Shown: piece after piece, positions 8,249-21,547 of the stretch
How the letters are laid out: the number at the start of each line of letters is the position of its first letter
How positions within the stretch are numbered: the stretch's first letter is position 1
Program-made: the position numbers and the translations under genes
Notes under the pieces: generated by a model
Seen by the model: the letters and a program-made list of their open reading frames with translations, nothing else
Told to the model about the DNA's origin: nothing
The model's database searches: none
Source of the DNA: Cohnella thailandensis
GTDB taxonomy: Bacteria; Bacillota; Bacilli; Paenibacillales; Paenibacillaceae
Reading direction: 5' to 3'
DNA: 59,952 nt
NCBI RefSeq assembly: GCF_014212135.1
Contig: NZ_JACJVQ010000013.1
Span: 330,658-390,609, forward strand

Positions 8249-8482
8249 TCAGAAACTCGGCAGGTTATCCAGATTGTTCTCCTTGATGCCGTCGGCATTG
8301 GAGCGAAGATGCTCGTCACCGTCGCGTCCCCGGAAGACGTTCACGTTGGCGATTTGGCCTTGCTTCGCCATGGCCTGCGCTTCTTTGTAGCCGACGACGG
8401 TGCCGGATGAAAGCTGCAGCTCCACGATGTCCCCGTCCCCGTTCTTGCGGACGGCGACGACTTGTTCCGGATTCGAATCCAT
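8249..8482 (-). CDS. DUF3892-type small protein
   Basis: A 77-residue protein: MDSNPEQVVAVRKNGDGDIV at the start, then an LSSGTVVGY strand and a YKEAQAMAKQGQIANVNVF segment. This matches the small DUF3892 family common in Bacillales, whose function is unknown. The start at 8482 is fixed by AGGAGG with a nine-base spacer; a longer frame has no signal. It follows lacZ by 47 bases on the same strand and may be co-transcribed, although the families have no known link. Confidence 0.75.
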   Translation of the reverse strand: MDSNPEQVVAVRKNGDGDIVELQLSSGTVVGYKEAQAMAKQGQIANVNVFRGRDGDEHLRSNADGIKENNLDNLPSF

Positions 8483-8529
8483 TGGCAACACCTCCTGTCG
8501 CAAGCTAGTATGCGACCAGGGAGGAAAAA

Positions 8530-14102
<5,573 letters not shown>

Positions 14103-14106
14103 CGGT

Positions 14107-16149
14107 TTAGAGCACGGCTCCCTCTCTCTCGATAATCAGAACCCCTCTTGCCGGCACGACGACGGTGCCGGAAGCCTCCTTGCCCGTCAGCAGATCGACT
14201 CCTCCCGCGTTCGGTTCCAATTCGACCTTCGAATCCTCCGCGTTGTGGTTAAGCAGGAACAGGAACGACTTGTCTCCCTTGACTCGTTCGGCGGCTTCGA
14301 CGCCGGAAGGAACGTTCGCCAGCGGCCTGATCCCCTTGTCCGCGCACAGCTTCGACATGAAGTCGACCATGAAGCGCTCGTCCGGGCTGGTCGCCACGTA
14401 CCAAGCCTCGCCTTGGCCGAACTTGTTCACCGTCAGCGCCGGCATTCCCTTGTAGAAATCGGAGCCGTAGGAGGCCAGAACCTCCGCCCCTTCGGAGTGG
14501 ATCAAGTCGCACAGAAGGCCGCATTCGTACGTTCCGTTAAGGGCGCCGTTCGATCCGTTCATGACGACCTGGTTGGTCGCTCCCGGGAATAGGGCATCGA
14601 TCTCTTCGGCCCAGATTCCGAGCACCTTGCGAAGCTCGCCCGGATACCCGCCGACCGTGACGAGATCGTTCTCGTTCACGATGCCGCTGAAGAACGTCGT
14701 GACGAACGTGCCGCCCGCTTCCACGAACTTCTCGATCCGCTTGGCGTAGCCTTGCTTCACCATATACAGAACCGGAGCGATGACGATGTCATAGCCGGAC
14801 AGATCCGTCTCGACGCCGATCATGTCCGCTTGGATGCCGAGCTTGAACAAGGCGTCGTAGTATTTGTGGACTTCGTTCTGATACTTCAGGGCGACCGTCG
14901 GACCGCTCGTCAGATCCGTCGCCCACCGGTTCTCCCAGTCGTAGACGAGCGCGACGCGCGCGTTGGGACGGGAATCGAGCAGGCGGTCTCCGAGCCGCCG
15001 AAGCTCGCGGCCCAGCTCGGCGGATTCTCGGAACACGCGGGTATGCTCGTGGCCGACGTGCTCGATCACCGCGCCGTGGTACTTCTCGCAAGCGCCGATC
15101 GAACGGCGGAGCTGGAAGAACATGACCGTGTCCGCGCCGCGGGCGACCGCTTGGTAGCTCCAGAGGCGCATGACGCCCGGGCGCTTCAGGGAATTGTACG
15201 GCTGCCAGTTCTGTTGGCTCGGCGTCTGTTCCATCAGCATGAACGGCTGGCCTTGCTTAAGCCCGCGCATCAGGTCGTGCGTCATCGCCGTCAGGCTGAC
15301 CGGCGTATCGAGAGACGGGTAGTTGTCCCAGGAGACGACGTCCATGTGCTTCGCCCATTCGAAATAATCGAGCTCCGGATAGAAGCCCATCAGGTTCGTC
15401 GTGACCGGCACGTCCGGCGTATGCTTCTTGATGGCGTCGTATTCCAGACGGTAGCAGTCGAGCAGGCTCTCGGATTGGAAGCGGCGGTAATCGATCGAGA
15501 TGCCTTGGAAGTTCGTGCGGTTGCCGTCCCATTCTTCCGACAGGGCGTTCGGAGGCACGATTTCGTCCCATTCGTAGAACGTATGGCCCCAGAAACGGGT
15601 ATTCCACGCTTTGTTCAAGGCGTCGATCGAGCCGTAACGCTTCCGAAGCCAGACGCGGAACGCTTCCGCGCAGTTGTCGCAGTAGCAATAGCCGCCGTAC
15701 TCGTTCGAGACGTGCCAGATAAGCAGAGCGGGATGATCCTTGTAGCGCTCCGCGAGCTTATCCGCGATTCGGGCGGAATACTTGCGGTAAACAGGGCTGT
15801 TCGGGCAGGAATTGTGCCGGCCGCCGAACTTGCGCTTGCGTCCGTTGTAGTCGACGCGCGTCACCTCCGGGTACTTCTTCGCCATCCAGGCCGGATGGGC
15901 TCCGGTGCTCGTCGCGAGGCAGATGCCGACTCCGTTCTTGTGGAGACGCTCGATAGTCTCGTCCAGCCATGCGAAGTCGTACTCGTCTTCGCTAGGCTGG
16001 CTCAGCGCCCAGGAGAATACGTTGATCGTCGCGACGTCGATGCCCGCGAGCTTGAAGAGGCGATCGTCCTCCGCCCATGTATCCGCTTCCCATTGTTCCG
16101 GGTTATAATCTCCGCCGTACCAGATTTTCGGCAATTTGTCGTTTATCAA
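14107..16149 (-). CDS. Beta-galactosidase, GH42 family
   Basis: Cytoplasmic beta-galactosidase that typically cuts short beta-galacto-oligosaccharides. The opening [12 protein letters not shown] is diagnostic. The acid/base is E150 in HVSNEYGG and the nucleophile E307 in FMLMEQTP. A zinc-type cysteine cluster is present (C115, C155, C157, C160). The start is best placed at the TTG at 16149 (680 aa), with AAGGAG eight bases upstream. The longer GTG start at 16158 would have that same sequence touching the start codon. It is the first gene of the glycosidase operon and is divergent from the AraC regulator. Confidence 0.93.
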   Translation of the reverse strand: MINDKLPKIWYGGDYNPEQWEADTWAEDDRLFKLAGIDVATINVFSWALSQPSEDEYDFAWLDETIERLHKNGVGICLATSTGAHPAWMAKKYPEVTRVDYNGRKRKFGGRHNSCPNSPVYRKYSARIADKLAERYKDHPALLIWHVSNEYGGYCYCDNCAEAFRVWLRKRYGSIDALNKAWNTRFWGHTFYEWDEIVPPNALSEEWDGNRTNFQGISIDYRRFQSESLLDCYRLEYDAIKKHTPDVPVTTNLMGFYPELDYFEWAKHMDVVSWDNYPSLDTPVSLTAMTHDLMRGLKQGQPFMLMEQTPSQQNWQPYNSLKRPGVMRLWSYQAVARGADTVMFFQLRRSIGACEKYHGAVIEHVGHEHTRVFRESAELGRELRRLGDRLLDSRPNARVALVYDWENRWATDLTSGPTVALKYQNEVHKYYDALFKLGIQADMIGVETDLSGYDIVIAPVLYMVKQGYAKRIEKFVEAGGTFVTTFFSGIVNENDLVTVGGYPGELRKVLGIWAEEIDALFPGATNQVVMNGSNGALNGTYECGLLCDLIHSEGAEVLASYGSDFYKGMPALTVNKFGQGEAWYVATSPDERFMVDFMSKLCADKGIRPLANVPSGVEAAERVKGDKSFLFLLNHNAEDSKVELEPNAGGVDLLTGKEASGTVVVPARGVLIIEREGAVL

Positions 16150-16203
16150 GATGGACACTCCTTCGAAGGTAATGAGGATGATATAAGGATATCTCTATAT
16201 TAA

Positions 16204-16231
16204 TTCATGCCGGAGTGCGCTAAAATATAAT
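16204..16231 (+). promoter_or_regulatory. Possible promoter of the AraC-family gene
   Basis: TTCATG (16204-16209) and a consensus TATAAT (16226-16231) are 16 bases apart, 46 bases before the regulator's start. The -35 is weak. The AT-rich 16160-16277 gap must also hold the divergent glycosidase promoter, which I could not place. Confidence 0.45.
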
Positions 16232-16277
16232 CATCTTGTAGGCGAATATAAGAATATGACAAAGGAGTCGGAAGCCA

Positions 16278-17102
16278 TTGAGAAGATTCGTGCTGACGAA
16301 CGGACAAGGGCATACCCTGCCGATCTTCGTCGAGACGGTCGGATCGGCCAGGGAAGCGGACAAGATGATCCGCAGCGACGGATATCCTTATTATCACTGG
16401 CTTCAGACGGTCGGAGGCGAGGGCGTATTCAGCGTCGGCGGCCGAAGCTTCTCCCTTCCCGTGAACAGCGGCATCCTCGTCCAGCCCGGAGTCCCTCATT
16501 CGTACGAGACCAAAGGCAGCTCCTGGAATACCGCTTATCTCACGTTCGGAGGTCCTACCGCGCGCGAGCTGCTTCAATCCCTCAATCTGCTCGAGACGGC
16601 GCCTTTGCACTGGGAAGAGGACTCTCCCCTTCCGGACTTTCTCGAAGGGATGCTGGACCGGCTGGAGGAAGGCAATGACCTGTTCGGCCTCTCCGCTTCG
16701 GCGGATGCCTACCGCTTCCTCATCACGCTGCGTCAATACGGCTCGCTCGACAGCCGTTCCGCGATGATGCGCAGCTCCGAGAAGCTTCGTCCCTTGCTGG
16801 AATGGATGGAACGCAGCTACGTCAACGCCGATATCGGCCTCACCGAGATGACCGAGGTGCTGGGCATGCCCGCCAGCACGCTTAACGTCTTGTTCCGCAG
16901 CACGTTCGGCGTGTCGCCGTACGTCTATCTCATTCAGCTCCGCCTTCGCAAGGCGAAGGAGCTGCTGATCAACGAGCCGGGCGCCGCCGTGAAGCAGATC
17001 GCCGAGCTCGTCGGCTTCCGCGACTCCAGCCACTTCGTGGCCACGTTCAGACGCAAGACCGGACTGCCTCCGGAGCAATACCGCCGGCTGTACGGAAGTT
17101 AA
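16278..17102 (+). CDS. AraC-family transcriptional regulator
   Basis: A 274-residue regulator. The N-terminal half is a cupin-like sensing domain (YHWLQTVGGEGVFSVGG, ILVQPGVPHSYE). The C-terminal 100 residues hold two helix-turn-helix motifs, the second as IAELVGFRDSSHFVATFRRK followed by the family tail TGLPPEQYRR. The start is TTG, placed by AAAGGAG ten bases upstream. It is transcribed away from the GH42-GH95-GH2 genes, the usual layout for a local activator responding to their sugar product. The ligand is unknown. Confidence 0.9.
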   Translation: MRRFVLTNGQGHTLPIFVETVGSAREADKMIRSDGYPYYHWLQTVGGEGVFSVGGRSFSLPVNSGILVQPGVPHSYETKGSSWNTAYLTFGGPTARELLQSLNLLETAPLHWEEDSPLPDFLEGMLDRLEEGNDLFGLSASADAYRFLITLRQYGSLDSRSAMMRSSEKLRPLLEWMERSYVNADIGLTEMTEVLGMPASTLNVLFRSTFGVSPYVYLIQLRLRKAKELLINEPGAAVKQIAELVGFRDSSHFVATFRRKTGLPPEQYRRLYGS

Positions 17103-17124
17103 GATGAGGAGGCCGATTCGGCAA

Positions 17125-18129
17125 ATGAACGACGACAACCGAACGACAAAGACCTGGGCCGAGGAGATCTCCGCTCACTTGAAGGACCGATTCGGCTTGA
17201 AGGTTCTCGAAGCGTTCCCTATCGACAAGGGATGGATCAACGTGAAGTGGCGGATGATGACCGACGACGGTCCTCGTTTCGTTAAGTTTTATCATCCGGA
17301 CCGGTACAAGCTTCATCTTCGGCCGGAACGCAGAAGCGCGATGGAGAACACTCTCCGGCTTCAGCAAGGCCTGCATTCGAACGGAGTGCCGAGCCCCCAA
17401 GTCTATCTGCATGAAGGGAAGGCTTTACAACAGACTCGCTCCGGGCTGATCTATACGTTGCAAGGATGGGCTGACGGCGCGACGCTCGAAGCCGGCGCCT
17501 TCAACTGCGCTCAGATGGCCGATCTGGGGGAAGCCGCCGGGCGAATGCATCGTTGGCTCGCTCAGGTTCCTCCCGCGGACAAGCCGGCATGGCAGCCGGA
17601 CAAAGCCGCTTATCTGGAAGAATGGAAGAACAATTGGCGCAAAGCAGCCGAGGCGGGCGACCAAACGGTGCTGGGGTGGCTCGAACGGTCGCGAGCGCGG
17701 GTAGCGGCGATGGATTTCTCGTTGTTCGAGAACAGTCCGACCGGCTGGCTCCATTGGGACCTCTGGTCCGACAACCTGCTGTTCCGGGATCAGCGCCTCG
17801 CCGGCATCGTCGATTACGACCGCATGGCGATGGCTTATCCGGAGATCGACGTCGCCCGCGCGATTTTGTCCGGCGCCTTGCAGCGCGGCGAGCTTCGTTC
17901 GGACGCCGTTCAAGCTTTCATGGAGGGCTACCGCGCCCATCATCCCGCCCCTCCCGGCATGGTCTCGCGCGCGATTCGGATGCTCTACCTAATCGAATCC
18001 ATCTGGTGGCTTCGCGCCGACGTCCGGCAAGAAAGCGAGCTGACCGGCTTGCTTCGGCGATTCATCGAAGAGATCCAATGGATCGAGGAGCATATGGACG
18101 AGCTGGCGGAGATGCTGGATGGAGAGTAG
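17125..18129 (+). CDS. Aminoglycoside-phosphotransferase-fold kinase, substrate unknown
   Basis: A 334-residue protein of the APH/choline kinase fold. The catalytic loop reads GWLHWDLWSDNLLF, with W in place of the usual G of HGD. The metal-binding segment is GIVDYDRMAMAYPEID. Such proteins phosphorylate small metabolites (sugars, homoserine, antibiotics); no substrate can be assigned. GAGGAGG before the ATG at 17125 fixes the start, not the earlier ATG at 17104. It follows the AraC gene by 22 bases and ends at a bidirectional terminator, so the two form an operon. This suggests a role in the same sugar response, but that is inference. Confidence 0.82.
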   Translation: MNDDNRTTKTWAEEISAHLKDRFGLKVLEAFPIDKGWINVKWRMMTDDGPRFVKFYHPDRYKLHLRPERRSAMENTLRLQQGLHSNGVPSPQVYLHEGKALQQTRSGLIYTLQGWADGATLEAGAFNCAQMADLGEAAGRMHRWLAQVPPADKPAWQPDKAAYLEEWKNNWRKAAEAGDQTVLGWLERSRARVAAMDFSLFENSPTGWLHWDLWSDNLLFRDQRLAGIVDYDRMAMAYPEIDVARAILSGALQRGELRSDAVQAFMEGYRAHHPAPPGMVSRAIRMLYLIESIWWLRADVRQESELTGLLRRFIEEIQWIEEHMDELAEMLDGE

Positions 18130-18196
18130 AAAAGAAGGAGATAGACGGAGGCGCCTCCTCCCAGATTGAATCGTACGCCATACGTTGTAAACAGAA

Positions 18197-18224
18197 ACAG
18201 CGCAAGGATCGCTCCCTGCGCTGT
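18197..18224. terminator. Bidirectional terminator between the kinase gene and kdgK
   Basis: Stem ACAGCGCA/TGCGCTGT with inner AGGA/TCCC pairing. A short T stretch follows on each strand (TTTCG, and TTTCTGTTT on the minus strand). It serves two convergent genes. Confidence 0.7.
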
Positions 18225-18234
18225 TTCGATATTC

Positions 18235-19227
18235 TTATCGCGTCGTCTCACGGCCGCCGGACAGAAGCCTCTCGACTTCGGCCAGCTTCGGCAGCCCTTC
18301 CCAGTCGCCCTTGTATTGGGTAGCGAGCGCCCCCATCAGATTCGCTCGGTTAAGCGCATGCTGCAGCCGTTCGGCATCCTCGCCTTCCGGATCGCGAGTG
18401 AGCCAGGAGGACAGGAAGCCCGCGGCGAACGCATCCCCCGCGCCGACCGTGTCCACCACATGCTTGACCTTGCGCGGATTGGCCCGGTAGGCGGCCATCG
18501 GCGTGAAACCGATGGAGCCTTCTTCTCCAAGCTTGAGCACGACAGCCTTCGCTCCGAGAGCCAAAAAGTGGGCGCCGTAGCCCTCCTCCGTCATCTCGCC
18601 GACCAGGAATTCGGCTTCTTCCAGTCCCGGCATGAAAACGTCGCACAAGGGAATCAAGGAAAGAAGCGTTTCTCGGGCCAGCTCCTCGCTCCAGAGCTTG
18701 CGGCGCAGGTTCGGGTCGAAGGAGACCGTCAGACCTTGCTTCCGCGCTTCCTTCATCGCCGCTCTTACCGCATCGGCCGTGCCGTCTCCGAGAGCCGGGG
18801 TGATTCCGGTCACGTGAAGATGGCCCGCCCCTTCGAACCATTCGGCTTGGACATGGTCTGCCGTCAGCTTGCTGGCAGCCGAGCCTCTGCGGTAGTAATA
18901 GACGTTAGGATCGCCGTATCCTTTGAATTCCTTGAAATAGACCGCCGTCGGGAAAGCGCCGTCTCTCTCGGCCAAGCCGACGTCGATTCCTTCGCCCGCC
19001 AGCGTCGAGAGGATCAGATCGCCGAACGGATCCGTGCCGAGCCGGCTGATCCAGCGCACCTTCAAGCCCAGTCGGGAAAGGCCGATCGCCACGTTGGATT
19101 CCGCCCCCGCAATCGAACGGGTAAATAGCGGCGCGTAGGCAAGAGGCCCCTCGTTCATCGGCTGAAGGAGCACCATGCTCTCTCCGATCGTAACTACGTC
19201 CACGCTCCGTCCGTTGCCGTTGGTCAT
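18235..19227 (-). CDS. kdgK: 2-keto-3-deoxygluconate kinase (PfkB family)
   Basis: Phosphorylates 2-keto-3-deoxygluconate, the pectin/uronate breakdown intermediate, to KDPG. A 330-residue ribokinase-fold protein with the N-terminal GESMV and GAESNVAIGLSRLG segments, SFDPNLRRKLW, and the PfkB signature DTVGAGDAFAAGF with catalytic D265. It overlaps kdgA by four bases (ATGA), so the two are translationally coupled. The aldolase partner supports this substrate over a general sugar kinase role. Confidence 0.88.
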   Translation of the reverse strand: MTNGNGRSVDVVTIGESMVLLQPMNEGPLAYAPLFTRSIAGAESNVAIGLSRLGLKVRWISRLGTDPFGDLILSTLAGEGIDVGLAERDGAFPTAVYFKEFKGYGDPNVYYYRRGSAASKLTADHVQAEWFEGAGHLHVTGITPALGDGTADAVRAAMKEARKQGLTVSFDPNLRRKLWSEELARETLLSLIPLCDVFMPGLEEAEFLVGEMTEEGYGAHFLALGAKAVVLKLGEEGSIGFTPMAAYRANPRKVKHVVDTVGAGDAFAAGFLSSWLTRDPEGEDAERLQHALNRANLMGALATQYKGDWEGLPKLAEVERLLSGGRETTR

Positions 19228-19862
19228 TTTGTCCCCTTAACCTCCGCAACGAACGCTTGGGCCAGCTTGGTCAGCTCGTCGAACTTGCCGTCCTTCACGA
19301 GCTGCTTGTCCACCAGGTTGCCTCCAAGACCGACGGCGATGGCCCCCGCATCGAGAACCGTCCGGATGTTGGTCAGATTGACGCCGCCCGTCGCCACCAT
19401 CGGAATATGGTTCAACGGAGCCCGTACTTCCTTCAAATAATTCACGCCGAGAGCCCCCATCGGGAAAACCTTTACCGCGGACGCCCCCGCCTTATAAGCG
19501 CGAACGATCTCGGAAGGCGTCATCGTTCCCGGCCAGACGTCGACTCCCTGCTCCACGCCGTAATAGACGACCTCTTCATCCAGGTTAGGCGAAATGATAT
19601 ATTCCGCGCCGGCCGCTACCGCTTCCTTGGCTTGACCGAGGTCGAGCACCGTGCCCGCTCCGATTCTCATGCGTCCTTCATACTTTTCCTTAAAACGGGA
19701 GATCATGCCTAGCGCGCCGTCCGTATTGAGAGTGACCTCGAGAAAAACGATCCCCCCTTGGTACAGCGCCTCCGCTGTCGCGTCTCCGGACTCGGCGGAG
19801 ATTCCGCGGATGATGGCGACGATTTTCTCTTCGGACAAAGCTTGCAATAAGTTCGTGGACAT
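19224..19862 (-). CDS. kdgA: KDPG/KHG aldolase
   Basis: Splits 2-keto-3-deoxy-6-phosphogluconate into pyruvate and glyceraldehyde-3-phosphate. It has 212 residues, the normal size. The Schiff-base lysine is K131 in SAVKVFPM. The general acid/base E42 lies in FLEVTLNT, and the phosphate-binding end is VATGGVNLTN. ATGTCCACG at 19862 has AAAGGGG upstream. First gene of the kdgA-kdgK operon, and functionally linked to galacturonate/glucuronate catabolism whose earlier steps are not in the window. Confidence 0.92.
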   Translation of the reverse strand: MSTNLLQALSEEKIVAIIRGISAESGDATAEALYQGGIVFLEVTLNTDGALGMISRFKEKYEGRMRIGAGTVLDLGQAKEAVAAGAEYIISPNLDEEVVYYGVEQGVDVWPGTMTPSEIVRAYKAGASAVKVFPMGALGVNYLKEVRAPLNHIPMVATGGVNLTNIRTVLDAGAIAVGLGGNLVDKQLVKDGKFDELTKLAQAFVAEVKGTK

Positions 19863-19909
19863 TGGATCAGATACCCCTTTCGGCCAAGTCTTGCGATAAC
19901 TCGACCCTC

Positions 19910-19938
19910 GCTTTATTCTTATGTGCTCGCACTGTCAA
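19910..19938 (-). promoter_or_regulatory. kdgA-kdgK promoter
   Basis: On the minus strand a perfect TTGACA (19933-19938) is followed after 17 bases by TAAAGC (19910-19915). It lies about 50 bases upstream of kdgA. The -10 is poor, so it may need an activator. The rest of the 19863-20170 gap holds only the terminator at 20114-20149. Confidence 0.5.
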
Positions 19939-20113
19939 GCCTTTCGTCAACAGTTTACCACTACCTGCGGAAGATTGGGAAGAAAATAAACCGAGTTCAT
20001 CCATCACTTTTCCGCGTAAGACGGCCTATTCCGGACCGAGTAGCTTCATTGTAATCCGGCCTTGCGCAAGACGAAATAGCTCCTATTGACGCGAAAGTAC
20101 TCTTTTTTAACCT

Positions 20114-20149
20114 AAAAAAGGCTCCCGCTCCATAGCAAGAACGGAAACC
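20114..20149 (-). terminator. Terminator after the glycine-rich lipoprotein gene
   Basis: On the minus strand an 11-pair stem (GGTTTCCGTTC/GGAGCGGGAGCC region, counting G-U pairs) with an eight-base loop is followed by six T. Confidence 0.7.
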
Positions 20150-20170
20150 CGGTCATGATTCGTTTGGCGA

Positions 20171-20959
20171 TTACTGGGCGGCTGACGAGCCCGAAGCGGC
20201 GGCTTGCTCGCCGGCTTGTCCCTGGCCTTGTCCTTGAGGTCCGCCTTGGCCGCCGCGCCCCATGCCCCCGCCGAAGCCGCCGAGCTTGATCGTCGCCGCT
20301 TCCTGCGTTCCTTCGGTCAGCCAGATCGTCAGAACATCGTCCGCCTTAAGTTCGGATAACGCCACGTCCGTCGTCGTCACTTCGTTGTTCTCGAAGGAAG
20401 TCTTCTGGATGACGGTGGCGTCGGTCACCGCGATGTCGACCGTCTCCTCCGTGAACATGTTCGCCATCCCGCCGCCTTGCGGGCGTCCTCCGCCGTTGCC
20501 GCCGTCCGGCGCTCCGCTCGGAGCCGCCTGTCCATCCGCCGCGGCTTGCGCGTCTGCCGAAGCTTGCCCATCGGCCGGAGCTTGTCCGCCGTTCGCGTCC
20601 GGAGCGCCGCTTGGCGGTTGTCCCCCATCGCCTCCCGGACCGCCCTGCCCTCCTTGGCCTCTCATGCCGCCGCCCATTTGGCTTGGATCGATGCTGGACT
20701 TATACACCGTGATCGTGTTGCCGTTGATGCTCTTGATCTTGCCCAGCATGTCCGCGGCATTGCCGTTCTCGTCGACCATGCCCCCGCCGAAGCCGCCGCC
20801 GGGTCCGCCTTGGCCTTGAGCCTGTTGAGTCGCGCCGGCGTCCGCCTGTACCTGGGCTCCTTCGCTTGCCGCGTTATCCGTATTGTTCGATCCGCAGCCG
20901 GACAGCAAGGCCACCGCGAGCGCGCCGCCAATCGCCAGATTCCATTTCTTGATCGCCAT
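20171..20959 (-). CDS. Glycine/glutamine-rich lipoprotein, function unknown
   Basis: A 262-residue secreted lipoprotein. The signal sequence ends in LLSGC, with lipidated C22. Two ordered-looking segments are separated by low-complexity stretches. Residues about 70-90 (MLGKIKSINGNTITVYKSS) and 170-228 (VDIAVTDATVIQ, LSELKADDVLTIWL) resemble small beta-barrel modules. The rest is Gly/Gln/Ala/Pro repeats such as GGPGGGFGGGM. GGGAGG lies before the ATG at 20959. It has its own terminator. No function is assigned; an envelope or surface role is likely from lipidation only. Confidence 0.8.
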   Translation of the reverse strand: MAIKKWNLAIGGALAVALLSGCGSNNTDNAASEGAQVQADAGATQQAQGQGGPGGGFGGGMVDENGNAADMLGKIKSINGNTITVYKSSIDPSQMGGGMRGQGGQGGPGGDGGQPPSGAPDANGGQAPADGQASADAQAAADGQAAPSGAPDGGNGGGRPQGGGMANMFTEETVDIAVTDATVIQKTSFENNEVTTTDVALSELKADDVLTIWLTEGTQEAATIKLGGFGGGMGRGGQGGPQGQGQGQAGEQAAASGSSAAQ

Positions 20960-21139
20960 AGATTTATCTTCCTCCCATTTCGCTAACTAATAGGGAAGGT
21001 ACCACGCTTGTGTGAACGGACGATGAATGGCAGCTTAGCGGCGGCTAAAAAATCTTCCCGCATTTGGCGGCGCCTGCGACGAGAAGTCGAGGGGGACGCG
21101 CTAGCGCGATGAGCGGGTCGGCGGCACTTGACGGAATCT

Positions 21140-21207
21140 CGCCTCAAGAGCCGTGCAGCGTTACTGCGAACATCGCCTCAAGAGTTGTTTAGCGATACTG
21201 CGAACAT
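21140..21207. repeat. Two tandem 34-bp repeats
   Basis: CGCCTCAAGAG...AGCG.TACTGCGAACAT occurs at 21140-21173 and again at 21174-21207, differing mainly in a seven-base core. The second copy runs directly into the first palindrome of the next array. Confidence 0.8.
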
Positions 21208-21424
21208 GAAATTTCATGTTTATTAAGCCCCCGGCACCCGATTCCGCCCCGCTGGACATGAAATTTCATGTTTATTTCGTTCCCAGCCTCCGTATTGCCT
21301 CGCTAGACATGAAATTTCTTGTTTATTCAGCCCCCGGCACCCGATTCCGCCCCGCTAGACATGAAATTTCATGTTTATTCCGTTCCCAGCCCCCGTTTTG
21401 GCTCGCTGGACATGAAATTTCATG
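21205..21424. repeat. Array of five CATGAAATTTCATG palindromes at about 52-bp spacing
   Basis: The 14-bp perfect palindrome CATGAAATTTCATG starts at 21205, 21257, 21360 and 21411. A one-base variant (CTTG end) starts at 21308. The intervals are 52, 51, 52 and 51 bases. Every copy is followed by TTTATT. Two spacer types alternate: A contains GCCCCCGGCACCCGATTCCG, B contains GTTCCCAGCC. The higher-order unit is therefore about 103 bp, present twice plus a partial copy. It lies between the lipoprotein promoter region and the ABC exporter terminator. Confidence 0.92.
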
Positions 21425-21494
21425 TTTATTCAGCCCTCCCGCACCCACTCCCCCTCCATTCCCCCTTCATTTAAGCGTACCCCCGTCACAAAGC

Positions 21495-21530
21495 AAAAAA
21501 AGCCTCCCGGCCCTAAATCAGCCGGGAGAC
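21495..21530 (-). terminator. Terminator after the ABC exporter pair
   Basis: On the minus strand stem TCTCCCGGC/GCCGGGAGG with a nine-base loop is followed by TTTTTTT. It lies 18 bases after the stop of the downstream exporter gene. Confidence 0.85.
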
Positions 21531-21547
21531 CCCGAATCCTTCTGCTC

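Noticed and set aside
8039..8390. ORFs across the 22-bp repeats on both strands
   Set aside because: They are generated by the tandem repeat, lack ribosome sites, and overlap the DUF3892 gene on the other strand. A 22-bp unit does not preserve frame.
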